Of a DNA stretch of 42,949 nt, positions 7,206-17,836 are shown one piece after another (position 1 is the stretch's first letter; each line of letters starts with the position of its first letter). The notes beneath the pieces were generated by a model. It was not told where the DNA came from. It saw only the letters and a list, made by a program, of their open reading frames with translations, and did not search any database. Made by a program: the position numbers and the translations under genes. The DNA comes from Comamonadaceae bacterium (GTDB lineage Bacteria > Pseudomonadota > Gammaproteobacteria > Burkholderiales > Burkholderiaceae_C). The DNA is taken from contig JAIXWZ010000003.1 of assembly GCA_027491035.1 (NCBI GenBank), positions 1 to 42,949 on the forward strand, given 5' to 3'.

Positions 7206-7844
7206 TCACGGCAGTCCCGTCTCGTGCAGCAAGTTGGCCAGCTCCACCGCTGATCGGACCCCCATTTTTTCAAAGATGCGGGCGCGGTGCACCTCCACCG
7301 TGCGCACGCTGATGCCCAGCGTGTCGGCCACCTGCTTGTTGGCCAGTCCGTCGACCACACAGCGCATGACCTCGTGCTCACGCTCGGTCAGGCCTGCGAG
7401 CCGCTCGCCTAACTCGTGGCGGCGGCGGTGGGCGGCCAGGGCGGCGGCCGAGGCGGCCAGGGCCTGCTCGACCCGATCAATCAGGGCGTTGTCGGAAAAG
7501 GGCTTCTCGCAAAAGTCGAAGGCGCCGCGCTGGACCGTTTTGACCGCCGTCGCCACATCGGCATGGCCGGTGAGGAAAATCACGGGCATCAGCTTGGGCA
7601 GCTGGCGCTCGATCAGACGCTCGAACAGGGCCAGGCCGCTGAGCTCGCCCATGCGCACGTCGAGCAGCGCGCAGGTCGGCTCGCGCAGCGCAAAGCCCTC
7701 GCGCGTGATGTGGGCCTCAAAGGCCTCGGCCGAGTCGAAGGTTTCGCTCAGCAGCCGCCGCGAACGCAGCAGCCAGGCCAGCGCGTCGCGCACGCCGGCA
7801 TCGTCGTCGATCACATAGACCGTGGAATTGGGGTAGGGGTTCAT
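7206..7844 (-). CDS. FixJ-family response regulator (receiver + LuxR HTH)
   Basis: Two-component transcription regulator. The 212-aa product has a receiver domain (about 7-125) with the acidic pair DDD (13-15), phosphoacceptor Asp62 in LLDVRM, Thr92 region (FLTGHAD) and Lys114 in EKPF, followed by a LuxR/FixJ helix-turn-helix (about 148-207, LTEREHEVMRCVVDGLANKQVADTLGISVRTVEVHR). It is close in type to FixJ, TtrR and DctR, but the regulon cannot be told. The start at 7844 overlaps the stop of the kinase gene as ATGA, so the two are translationally coupled. The ORF-track extension to 7961 lies inside the kinase gene. Confidence 0.93.
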   Translation of the reverse strand: MNPYPNSTVYVIDDDAGVRDALAWLLRSRRLLSETFDSAEAFEAHITREGFALREPTCALLDVRMGELSGLALFERLIERQLPKLMPVIFLTGHADVATAVKTVQRGAFDFCEKPFSDNALIDRVEQALAASAAALAAHRRRHELGERLAGLTEREHEVMRCVVDGLANKQVADTLGISVRTVEVHRARIFEKMGVRSAVELANLLHETGLP

Positions 7845-9990
7845 GAAGGTGTGCCGGCGTCGGCGCGCGCGGCAGGCAAGGTGAACAAAAACACGGTGCC
7901 TTGCGGTTGCTGGGGGGCAAAGCGCAGCGAGCCACCATGCTGCTCGACCACCGTTCGGCACAGGCTCAAGCCCAGGCCCATGCCCTCGTCTTTGGTGGTG
8001 AAAAACGGGGTGAAGAGTTGCGCGGCCACCGCCTCGGTGATGCCGTGGCCCAGATCGCTGACCGAAAATTCGACCCAGGCCCCCGCGCCGGCCCAGCCAC
8101 CGTCTGCAGTACTGTCTTCAGCACCGTTTGCACCACCTGCCGCAGGCTCGGCCAGGCGCACCTGCAGCGACAGCACGGGCTTGTCCAATGGACTGCTGTG
8201 CATGGCCTGCATGCCGTTGCGCGCCAGATTGAGCAGCACCTGCTCGACCATGGTGCGGTCGCACAGCACCGGCGGGCACAGCGGCGCCACGCTCACGTCG
8301 ATGCGCACGCCAAGCTTGCGCGCTTGCAGCGCGATCAGCGGCATGATGGCCTCCAGCAGCTCCTGCGGTGCCACCGCCTCGCGCTGGTGCTCGCGGCGGC
8401 GCACGAAGTTGTGCACGCTGCGGATGACCTTGCCGGCGCGTTCGGCCTGGGCCGCGATGCGCTGCACGGCGCCAGTGAGCCCCTGCGCCAGCTGCGTCGC
8501 TTGGGCGGCGTCGGCCGGCGGCCTTTGCAGCGCGTCTTGCAACACATTGAGCGAGCCGCTGGCATAGCTGGCAATGGCTGCCAGCGGCTGATTGAGCTCG
8601 TGGCTGAGCAAGGAGGCCATCTCGCCGACCAGGGCCAGGCGGGCGCTGGCCTGCAGCCTCTCCTGGGTGGCCCGCGACCGCTCTTCGCTGCGTTTTTGCT
8701 CGCTCAGGTCGAGCACCGCGCTCATCCAGCCGGTGTGGCGGCCTTGCGCGTTGATCAGCGGCGCCTCCATGATGAGCACCGGAAAGCGCGTGCCGTCACT
8801 GCGCATGAAGACCGATTCATGCCCGCCGCGCAGCACCGCCAGATCGTTGTGCCGGTCCTGCTGGCGCTCCCGGTAGGTCGGCGCCATCTCGGGCGGCCAG
8901 TAAGGCACCTGCTGCTCGTGCGCGCGCAGCTGGGCCGCCTCAAAACCGACCATCTTGCAAAACGCTGGGTTGACGTAGGTGATGCGCCCTTGCAGGTCGC
9001 GCGCTCGCAGCCCGGTGCTCAGCGAGTCTTCCATCGCCTTGCGAAAGGCCAGGGCCTCGCCCAGATCCTGCTCGACCCGCTGGCGCCGGCGCACATCGCG
9101 CACCAGCAGGGCCAGCACCAGCACCAGCGCCAGGGCCATGGCGCTGACCAGGGCGCTGAGCGGGTTGGGGAACAGCCCCGCCCGGCCTTGCCGGGCCTGC
9201 ATGCGCACCACCAGGGTGTTGCCCGGCAGATCCAGCAACTGCTGGGCACTGTAGAGCCGCTCGCCTGGGCCGAGCTGGCCATGCAGGGCCAGCCGGGTGC
9301 CATCGGCTTCGGTAAACGCCAGGGCGCGGCCGCGCGGCAGTTGCGGGCCCGCCAGCTCGGCGAGCAAGTCGCTCAGGGCATAGGTGGCCACTGTATAGCC
9401 GACGATGCGCCCGGACTCGATCTGCGCAATGCACAGCTCCATCAGCTCGCGCCCCTGGCCATCGGCCTGCGGGACAAAGTAGCTGTTGGAGTAAGCCGGG
9501 CTCTGAAAGCGCGCGGCGGCGCGGCACGCCAAATTGAGGTCGGCCTGATTTTGCTCGCGCGGCATGCGCGAAAACGCCGCCAGCTGGCGCGGCGAGTCCA
9601 GGCTCAGTTGCAGCGCCATCTTCTCGTCGCGCCACTCCAGCCGTATCAGTTCGCGCTGCTGCTGCAGCAAGGCGCTGGCCTGCTCGTTCCACAGGCTGGG
9701 CTGCCGGTGAGGCAGCGCTTGCAGACGCAGCAAGTTGCGCGCCAGCGCGCCGCGCAGATCGGCCACGATGGCGGCTGTCTCAAAGTCCAGGCGGTCTTGC
9801 ACGGCGTCGTCTTCATAGCGCCCGGTCAGCCAGACCAGCAGGCCGAGCAAGGCGGCCAGCAGCAGCATCAGCAGGCTCCACAGCACGTTGCGCCCGCGCA
9901 GGCGCCTGGCCAGCCGCGCCAGCGACTGCCAGGCTGACCGCAGCGCCAGCAGCCCTCTTGGGACGGCGTGCTGCTCGGGCTGGCTGCTGC

Positions 9991-9994
<4 letters not shown>
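7841..9994 (-). CDS. PAS-domain sensor histidine kinase (FixL/DctS type)
   Basis: Membrane sensor partner of the FixJ-type regulator. The 717-aa product has TM1 (about 38-57), a periplasmic sensor region of some 220 residues, TM2 (about 279-299), a PAS/PAC module (about 318-432, ITYVNPAFCKMVGF), and a kinase core: the dimerisation helix with SHELNQPLAAI (phospho-His465), N-box LLNLARNGMQAM, and DLGHGI and GMGLGLSLCRTVVEQHGG ATP-binding motifs. An Ala/Gly-rich insert (AAGGANGAEDSTADGGWAGAG) sits just before the DLGHGI box. The HxELNQPL box is typical of FixL, DctS and TtrS-like kinases. There are no heme-binding features obvious in the PAS domain and no transporter gene adjacent, so the signal is unknown. 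It starts in an ATGA overlap with the amidase gene. Confidence 0.93.
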
Positions 9995-10800
<806 letters not shown>

Positions 10801-10846
10801 CGTCGTGGGCTCATGGCGTTTGTTGGGGGCACGGCTGCAGTCAGGG

Positions 10847-13800
10847 TCAGGGCGTCTGTGGCGTTGCGGCGGCGGGCCTGCGCACCACCCGCTCAATCAC
10901 CGGATCGGCCCAGGTGCCGCGCACCAGAAATTCTTGCGTGTTCGCTTCGTTGATCGGTCGGCGCAGCAGCCACTGCGCGATGAAGGTGCCCAGACCGACC
11001 GCCGGGTTGATGGCCGAGGCCAGCAGCGAGGCCGTGCCAGCATTGATTTCGGGCACGACCACCACCCGCAGGTCTTGCGTCTCGCGCCCGATGTCGGCCG
11101 AGCCGGCCAGCAGCACGGCGGCATTGACGCCTTTCATGCGCAAGCTGTCGGTGCTGGCCACGCCTTGATCGATGCTCACCTCGCCGCGCACCCAGTCAAA
11201 GGAAAAGCCTTCGGAGAACACATCGCGAAAATCGAGCGTCAGCCGCCGTGGCAGGGCTTGCAAATTGAGCACCCCGAGCAGCTTGGCCACGCCGGGCTCG
11301 GCCTTGAGAAACTGGCCCGACTCCACATCCACCGTGAATTGCCCGCTCATGCTTGGCGTGTGCAGGCTCAAGGGCGAGCCGCTCCAGCCGATCTGGCCTT
11401 CGAGCTTGCCCTTGCCGCGCCGAATCGCGCCGTCCATGCCCAGGCGCTTGAGCAGTTCACCCGAGTCGTTGATGTCGAGCCGAAACGTCATCTGCGTGTT
11501 GCGCCGCTGCGCCGCCTCGCCCGTGCGCCCAGGCGCGGTGGTGGGCGGCGCGGCCCAGCTGCCGGTGGCAATCAGCCGTGCCTCGGGCACACCCAAGGTG
11601 AGCTTGGCCAGGCGCCACTCGCGCGAGCCTTGCGCAGCGTTGCGGTTGACCGCCTCGATCTCAAGGCGGCCGAGCTTGCGCCCGCGCAGATCGAGCTCGT
11701 CGACCACGATATCGAGAGCCGGCATGCTCGCGGGCTGCTTGTCGAGCAGGTTTTCCACGCTGTTGCTGGTCACCTGGCCCAGGCTCAGGCGCGACAGCCG
11801 TGCGTACAGGCGGCCGGCGCTGCCTGCGCTGGCGGGCCGGTACTCGGCCTGGCCGCTGACCTCGCTGGCATCGATGGTGCCGCGCCACAGCGCCCCTTCG
11901 CGCGTGGCATTGAGCGCCACTTGCTGCAAGGTGTGGCCCTGCAGCCGCAGCTGGGGCGAGCGCAGGGTGATGGCGCTGGGCAGGTAGCCCTGGCCCAGCC
12001 CGCGGCTGCTCTCCCACAGGCCAGGGCCGGCTTCTTCCCAAGCGTCGAGGTCCAGCGAGGGCCATTGAATCTGCGCGCGCACCTGTCCATTGATCAGATC
12101 GCGCGGCGCGCTGCCCAGGGCAATGTCGCCGGCGAGCACCTGTGCCGTCGGCCCGCTGACATCGCGCAGGTAGCTGGCACTGAGGCTGCCCGCCAGGCCG
12201 GGTCCTGGCCCGAGTTGCAGCGTGATGCGGTCCTGTGCCTTGCGATCGGTCCCCAGGCTGGCTGGCACCATGGCGCGCTCGATGCGCAGCGGCCACTGCG
12301 CATCGGCCGGCTTGTTCAGGGGCTCGGGCAGGTTCAGTGCCAGGCCCTTGAGCGGGCTTTGCACGCTGGCCTCGAGCCAGCCCTCACGCAGCCCGAGGGT
12401 GGCGCTGTAGCTGGTGCTGCCGCTGGCGTGGCGGGCCAGCTCGCTCAGCCAGGGCTGGCCGCGCACCTGTTTGAGGCCGTCGGCGCTGAGCTGACCCTGA
12501 AGCCTGAACAGCGCTTCGGGCTCGCTGCCGCCCTTGGGCCGGATGCTGCCCTCAAAACGCATATCGCCCCCGAGTACACGCGCCTGCGCATCACTGACTT
12601 GCACGCTGGCCTGGGTAAATTGCACGGTGCCGCGCGTCTGCGCCAGCAGCGGCAGATCGGCTCCGAGCTGTACGTCGTTGCCGCCGAGCTGCAAGCTGCC
12701 TTGCACGGTCGAGCTCTCCAGATCGCGCAGCGGCAAATTGAGCCGCAGCTGCACCTCGCCCGAGCCACTGGCGCTGGCCTGAGAGAGCGCCTCGCGCGTC
12801 ATGCCCGCAAGCGGCGAGCTTTGCACCAGCTGCAGCCCCTGGTTGAGTGGCCCGCGGATTTCGCCAGTGACCTCGACGCTCGATTGCGGCCCCAGGCTGG
12901 CGATGCGGGCCAAGGTTTTTTGCATGACCAGGCCCGGCCGCCCGGCGATCTGGGCGCGGGCGTTGCTCAGCTGCAGACTGGCGCGGTTAAAGCTCAGGTC
13001 GGCATCGAGCTGCTCGAAGGCCGGCCAGGGCTTGGCTTTGGGCGACAGGTAAGAGGGCACATAGTCGTAGCGGGCATTGCGCAGCTTGGCGTTGACGAAA
13101 AACTCCCCCTCCCCGGCTTGCGCGAAGGGAAAGCGTGCAAGCGGGCCCTTGACCTTGAAGCCGACGTCGCTGAGCTGGCCCTGAGAGACGGCCGCCTGCA
13201 CATAGCGGCGCACCGACTCGGGGATGCTCAGCGGCAGGTAGCGGTGTGCGCGGCTGGCGTCGGCGCGGCTGAGCTGGCCTTGCAGATCGAGCTGGCCCAG
13301 GCCCTCGCCCTGGCGGCTCCAGCTGCCCTGGAATTGGCCTTGGGCGTCCTGGGCCTGCAGCTGGCTCGGTTCGAACTCGATCGAGCTGGCGGCGGCGCTG
13401 TGCGTGAACTTGATTTTGGTTTTGAGTCCATCGAGCGCGAGCCGAGGCTCGGCGAACACGCCCGGGAACTCCAGATGGCCGCCTTGCAGGTTGATGCTGG
13501 CCTGGCCGCTGAGTTGCTTGGAGTCGCGCTTCCACTGAAAGTCAACGTCGGCGCCTTGCACCCCGGGCCGGCCTGGGCCGCGCTCGGCCGGCTGGGCCGA
13601 CAAGGCGAGCTGGCGCACCCGCCCCTGGGCCTGCAGCTGCTCGGGCTGGCTCAGCGGCCCGACCCAGCTGAGCTGCAGCGTCTCAAGCAGGCCCTGGGGC
13701 TGCAGGCTGCGCAGCTGCTCGTGCAGCTGCCCGGGCATCGACATCCGCTGCGCCAGAGCTGTCAGTGCTTGCAAATCGATGCGCTCGGCGCTGAGCTGGC

Positions 13801-14890
13801 TGCGCGCAGCCTGGCCCGCTGGCGCCTCTTGGCCGGTCCACTGCACATTGCCTGCTGGCCAGCGCACACCATCGGCGCTTTCAAAGCTCAGGGCCTCGGC
13901 GCGCACCTGGGTCGAGCGCTCGAGCCGCTGCCAGCCCAGCCGGCCGCTGACCGAGTTGAGCGTCAGGGCGGGCAGCTTGCTGTCCAGCTGGGTCTGCACT
14001 TGCGACAGCTGCACGTCGGCCAGCGCGCCCACGATGCGACCGCGCTCGACATCGATCCAGGTGCGCAGCGCGCCGCGGCCCTGGGTGATTTGCAGCCCCG
14101 CCAGCCGGGCATAGGCTTGCAGCGGCTCGGCCTCGATGCGGCCCAGCTCGGCGTACAGCTCGCCGCTCCACTGGCGCCAGTTGCCCGCCGCGCCCGACAG
14201 CAGGGGCTGGCGCAGCATGCCGCGCACGCTGATGCGATCGCCCCATTGCGTCTGCGGCGTGGCATCGAGGCGCATGTGGTGGCGCTGGCCGCTGTTGCGC
14301 ATGACCCAGTTGACCTGCTGGAGCTCGGTGCTTTTGCCCTGCAGCTCGTCGCGCCAGAGCACCGTGCCATTGAGCAAGGCCCATTCGGTCTGGGAAAACA
14401 GCCAGTTGAGCAGGGGCTGTGGGTCGTTCGGCACGGAGCTGCCGACGTCGATGCCGGCGACCCAAAAACGGCCATCGGCCGTGCGCTTGATCTCCAGCTG
14501 CGCGCCGTCGATGACCAGCTGCTCGAGCCCGCGTTTGAGCAGCGAGCGCGGGGAGATGGCGATCAGCACCTCGGGCAGCTGCAGCGCGGGCTGGCCCTGG
14601 GCATCGAGCAGGCGCACATCGCGCAGCGCGAACGAGGGGATCAAGCCGCCCGAGCGCGCCTGCAGCTGGCCGATCTGGATCTGTAGGCCTGTTGCCTGTC
14701 GGGTCAGCCGCTCGAGGGCCGGGCGAAATTCATCGATACGCGGCACAATGAGCCAGTTGAGCAGGCCCCAAAACAGAGCCAGCAGCAGGGCAAAAGACAC
14801 GACGAGCGCGAGCAGCCACCCGGTGGCCCTCGACCACAGCTTGAGCCGCGGCGGCAGGATCGTTGGCGTGGGTGCGGATTCCGGCGACAT
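10847..14890 (-). CDS. yhdP: YhdP family AsmA-like envelope protein
   Basis: Very large (1347 aa) inner-membrane anchored protein with one N-terminal TM helix (about 22-42, GWLLALVVSFALLLALFWGLL) and a long periplasmic part predicted to be a beta-rich groove. YhdP belongs to the AsmA-like bridge proteins that carry phospholipids from inner to outer membrane. The C-terminal part (about 1060-1320, with FRLDINDSGELLKRLGM, GRVEG-like KLEGQIGWSG, and DFRDVFSEGFSFDWVRGEV) matches the conserved family end. The start lies 69 bp from the divergent glnE start. The plus-strand ORF of 1300 aa opposite it is an artefact of GC-rich codon use. Confidence 0.93.
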   Translation of the reverse strand: MSPESAPTPTILPPRLKLWSRATGWLLALVVSFALLLALFWGLLNWLIVPRIDEFRPALERLTRQATGLQIQIGQLQARSGGLIPSFALRDVRLLDAQGQPALQLPEVLIAISPRSLLKRGLEQLVIDGAQLEIKRTADGRFWVAGIDVGSSVPNDPQPLLNWLFSQTEWALLNGTVLWRDELQGKSTELQQVNWVMRNSGQRHHMRLDATPQTQWGDRISVRGMLRQPLLSGAAGNWRQWSGELYAELGRIEAEPLQAYARLAGLQITQGRGALRTWIDVERGRIVGALADVQLSQVQTQLDSKLPALTLNSVSGRLGWQRLERSTQVRAEALSFESADGVRWPAGNVQWTGQEAPAGQAARSQLSAERIDLQALTALAQRMSMPGQLHEQLRSLQPQGLLETLQLSWVGPLSQPEQLQAQGRVRQLALSAQPAERGPGRPGVQGADVDFQWKRDSKQLSGQASINLQGGHLEFPGVFAEPRLALDGLKTKIKFTHSAAASSIEFEPSQLQAQDAQGQFQGSWSRQGEGLGQLDLQGQLSRADASRAHRYLPLSIPESVRRYVQAAVSQGQLSDVGFKVKGPLARFPFAQAGEGEFFVNAKLRNARYDYVPSYLSPKAKPWPAFEQLDADLSFNRASLQLSNARAQIAGRPGLVMQKTLARIASLGPQSSVEVTGEIRGPLNQGLQLVQSSPLAGMTREALSQASASGSGEVQLRLNLPLRDLESSTVQGSLQLGGNDVQLGADLPLLAQTRGTVQFTQASVQVSDAQARVLGGDMRFEGSIRPKGGSEPEALFRLQGQLSADGLKQVRGQPWLSELARHASGSTSYSATLGLREGWLEASVQSPLKGLALNLPEPLNKPADAQWPLRIERAMVPASLGTDRKAQDRITLQLGPGPGLAGSLSASYLRDVSGPTAQVLAGDIALGSAPRDLINGQVRAQIQWPSLDLDAWEEAGPGLWESSRGLGQGYLPSAITLRSPQLRLQGHTLQQVALNATREGALWRGTIDASEVSGQAEYRPASAGSAGRLYARLSRLSLGQVTSNSVENLLDKQPASMPALDIVVDELDLRGRKLGRLEIEAVNRNAAQGSREWRLAKLTLGVPEARLIATGSWAAPPTTAPGRTGEAAQRRNTQMTFRLDINDSGELLKRLGMDGAIRRGKGKLEGQIGWSGSPLSLHTPSMSGQFTVDVESGQFLKAEPGVAKLLGVLNLQALPRRLTLDFRDVFSEGFSFDWVRGEVSIDQGVASTDSLRMKGVNAAVLLAGSADIGRETQDLRVVVVPEINAGTASLLASAINPAVGLGTFIAQWLLRRPINEANTQEFLVRGTWADPVIERVVRRPAAATPQTP

Positions 14891-14959
14891 GGGTTGCAGG
14901 AATTATCACCTTCGCAGCGGGTGATCTGCGCCCTTGTTTGCTGCCGCGTTGTGACCCCG

Positions 14960-17731
14960 ATGACCTTGCCCCCTGCCGAGCCCTCCACTGCGGACCCGCC
15001 GGTCTTGGCCGGGCCGCCGGCTATGGCCTGCGCGCCGGAGCACAGCCGTTATGTGCAGCGCATCCGCCGGCGCTACGCCCAGTGGCTCGGTGGCCTGCCT
15101 GAGGGCGCACCGACCCCTCAGGCCCTGACCCAGACCTACGAGACGCTGCGCGCTGCAGGCCACGACACCGGTGCGGCGCTGCGCATCTTGCGCCAGCTCG
15201 TGCTCGAGCGCCTGGTGGTCATCGATACCGGCGCGGGCCAGCAGGCGCCGCTGCCCCTGGTCACCGGCGCGATGACCGAGCTGGCTGAATTCGCGCTCGA
15301 TGTGGCCATGCAGCACAGCAGCCAGATGCTCGATGCGCTTTACGGTCCGCCCCAGGCCGGCGCAGCCGGCCGGCGCGCCTGCATGTGGGTCGTCGGCATG
15401 GGCAAGCTCGGGGCGCGCGAGCTCAATGTCTCGAGCGACATCGACCTGATCTACATCTACGACGAGCAGGGTCAGACCCAGGGCCGCCCCGATGGGCGTG
15501 GGGTGATTTCCAACCACGAGTACTTTGCGCTGCAGGTCAAGGCGGTGCAGGCGCTCATTGGCGATGTGACCGAGCACGGCTTTGTCTTTCGGGTCGATCT
15601 GGCGCTGCGGCCCAATGGCAATTCCGGACCGCCGGCGGTCTCGCTCGGTGCGCTTGAGGAGTATTTCCAGGTGCAGGGCCGCGAGTGGGAGCGCTTTGCC
15701 TGGCTCAAGAGCCGCGTGGTGGCCCCGATGCAGGCGCGCAGCGATGCGTCCTTGCAGGCCCTGCGTCAGTTGGTGCTGCCTTTTGTGTTTCGCCGCTACC
15801 TCGACTACAACGTGTTCGAGTCGCTGCGGGTGCTGCATCGGCAAATTCGCGAGCAGGCGGCGCGCCGCGCCGCCGGGCACCCCGAGCGCGCCAACGACGT
15901 CAAGCTCTCGCGCGGGGGCATCCGTGAGATCGAGTTCACCGTGCAATTGCTGCAGGTGGTGCGCGGCGGCCAATTCCCCGAGCTGCGCACGCGCCCCACG
16001 GTCGATGCGCTTGCACGTGTGAGCAAGGCCGGCCTGATGCCGGCGGCAACGGCCAGCGCCTTGGCCCAGGCGTATGACTTTTTGCGCCGCGTCGAGCACC
16101 GCATCCAGTACCTCGATGACCAGCAGACCCATGTGCTGCCGACCCAGGATGCCGATCTGGCCTGGATCGCCGCCACCCTGGGCTTTGCCTACACCGGCGC
16201 GTTTTTGGCCGAGCTTGACCGCCACCGCGAGTTCGTGGCCGAGGAATTTGACAAGCTGCTGGGCGGGCATGCTGACTGCGTGGGCTGCTTCAAGCTCGAC
16301 CAGAGCGTGCCGCAGGATCTGGCCGAGCTGCTGCAGCGCGAGGCCGTCAGCTGGCCCGATCCTTTGCGCGAGCGGCTGCGCAGCTGGCAGGACCATCCTC
16401 GGGTGCTGGCTTTGCGCGAGGCCTCGCGCGCTCGACTGCTGCGCCTGCTGCAGCGCACGGCGGCCTGGCTCGATGACGGCCGGGTCACGCTGGAGGCCGC
16501 GCTGCGGCTGCTCGACTGGATCGAGCCCTTGCTGCGCCGCGAGAGCTACCTGGCCTTGCTGCTCGAGCGCCCCTCGGTGCACGAGCGCTTGCTGCGGCTG
16601 CTTGGCGCGGCGCGCTGGCCGGCGCGCTATCTGCTCAAGCATCCGGGCGTGATCGACGAGCTCGCCCATGGCCAGATGCTCGAGCAGCGCTTTGATCCTA
16701 AGGGTTTTGCCGAGGAGCTCAATGGCCGACTCGACGCGCTCAAGCGCACCGGCGAGGACGACGAGGAAGCTTGTCTGAACTTGCTGCGGCGGGCCCACCA
16801 TGCCGAGGTCTTTCGCACGCTCGCGCGCGACGTCGAAGGCCGACTGAGCGTCGAGCAAGTGGCCGACGACTTGAGCGCGTTGGCCGAGTCGGTGCTGGCC
16901 CTGACGGCGCAGTGGTGCTGGCAGCGGCTCAGGCACCGCCATCGCGCCGAGCCCGAGCTGGGCATCATTGCCTACGGCAAGCTCGGCGGCAAGGAGCTGG
17001 GCTACGGCAGCGATCTGGATCTGGTGTTTGTCTACGACGACGAGCACGAGAGCGCCGGCGAGGTCTATGCGGGCTTTGCCCGCAAGCTCATCAACTGGCT
17101 GACCGTCAAGACCAGTGAGGGCGACCTCTTTGAGATCGACACCGCCCTGCGGCCCAACGGCAACTCGGGCCTGCTGGTCACCCGCTTTGAGGCCTACGCC
17201 GACTACCAGCAGCAGCGCGGCAGCAACACCGCCTGGACCTGGGAGCATCAGGCCATGACCCGGGCGCGCTTTGTGCTCGGCTCGGCGGCCCTGCGGCAGC
17301 GCTTCGCGCAGGTGCGCGAGCAGGTCATCACCGCCGATCGCGATGCGCCGGCCTTGCGAGCCGAGATCGTGGCCATGCGCGAGAAGGTGCGCGCCGCCCA
17401 TCCCCAGCGGCGCAGCGACGTCTTTGATGTCAAGCACAGCCCCGGCGGCATGGTCGATGTCGAGTTCGTGGTGCAGTACCTGGTGCTGGCCCACGCGGCG
17501 CGCCACCGCGCGCTGGTCGACAACGCCGGCAACATCGCCCTGCTCGAGCGCGCCGAGCAGGCCGGCTTGCTGCCGCCCGGGCTGGGCCACGGCGCGGCCG
17601 ATGCCTACCGGGAGCTGCGCCGCACCCAGCACCGCGCCCGCCTCAACGAAGAGCCCACCGAGCTGGCTTTGAGCGAGCTCAGCCAGGCCCGTCAGTGCGT
17701 GCTGCAGCTTTGGCAGCAGGTGCTCGGCTGA
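14960..17731 (+). CDS. glnE: bifunctional glutamine synthetase adenylyltransferase/deadenylase
   Basis: GlnE adds AMP to or removes it from glutamine synthetase under control of PII, setting its activity to nitrogen supply. With the ATG at 14960 it is 923 aa (E. coli 946). It carries two nucleotidyltransferase domains: the N-terminal deadenylase with GMGKLGARELNVSSDIDL (about 145-165) and the C-terminal adenylylase with YGKLGGKELGYGSDLDLVF (about 672-690), each followed by a helical domain. The ORF track begins at a TTG (14894); I prefer the first ATG, though MACAPEHSRYV at 15023 is also possible and none has a good ribosome site. It is divergent from yhdP. Confidence 0.96.
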   Translation: MTLPPAEPSTADPPVLAGPPAMACAPEHSRYVQRIRRRYAQWLGGLPEGAPTPQALTQTYETLRAAGHDTGAALRILRQLVLERLVVIDTGAGQQAPLPLVTGAMTELAEFALDVAMQHSSQMLDALYGPPQAGAAGRRACMWVVGMGKLGARELNVSSDIDLIYIYDEQGQTQGRPDGRGVISNHEYFALQVKAVQALIGDVTEHGFVFRVDLALRPNGNSGPPAVSLGALEEYFQVQGREWERFAWLKSRVVAPMQARSDASLQALRQLVLPFVFRRYLDYNVFESLRVLHRQIREQAARRAAGHPERANDVKLSRGGIREIEFTVQLLQVVRGGQFPELRTRPTVDALARVSKAGLMPAATASALAQAYDFLRRVEHRIQYLDDQQTHVLPTQDADLAWIAATLGFAYTGAFLAELDRHREFVAEEFDKLLGGHADCVGCFKLDQSVPQDLAELLQREAVSWPDPLRERLRSWQDHPRVLALREASRARLLRLLQRTAAWLDDGRVTLEAALRLLDWIEPLLRRESYLALLLERPSVHERLLRLLGAARWPARYLLKHPGVIDELAHGQMLEQRFDPKGFAEELNGRLDALKRTGEDDEEACLNLLRRAHHAEVFRTLARDVEGRLSVEQVADDLSALAESVLALTAQWCWQRLRHRHRAEPELGIIAYGKLGGKELGYGSDLDLVFVYDDEHESAGEVYAGFARKLINWLTVKTSEGDLFEIDTALRPNGNSGLLVTRFEAYADYQQQRGSNTAWTWEHQAMTRARFVLGSAALRQRFAQVREQVITADRDAPALRAEIVAMREKVRAAHPQRRSDVFDVKHSPGGMVDVEFVVQYLVLAHAARHRALVDNAGNIALLERAEQAGLLPPGLGHGAADAYRELRRTQHRARLNEEPTELALSELSQARQCVLQLWQQVLG

Positions 17732-17836
17732 GGGCTGTCGCGCTACTTTGAGCAGGGGCTCTGGCCCCAGGCCTGGCTGCGCCGCAAGTGCCTCGCTACA
17801 CTGTCGCTTGACGCGGGTTTTCCCGTAGGACGAACC

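Noticed and set aside
17732-17836. Terminator after glnE
   Set aside because: GGGGC/GCCCC near 17745-17775 can pair, but no T-run follows.
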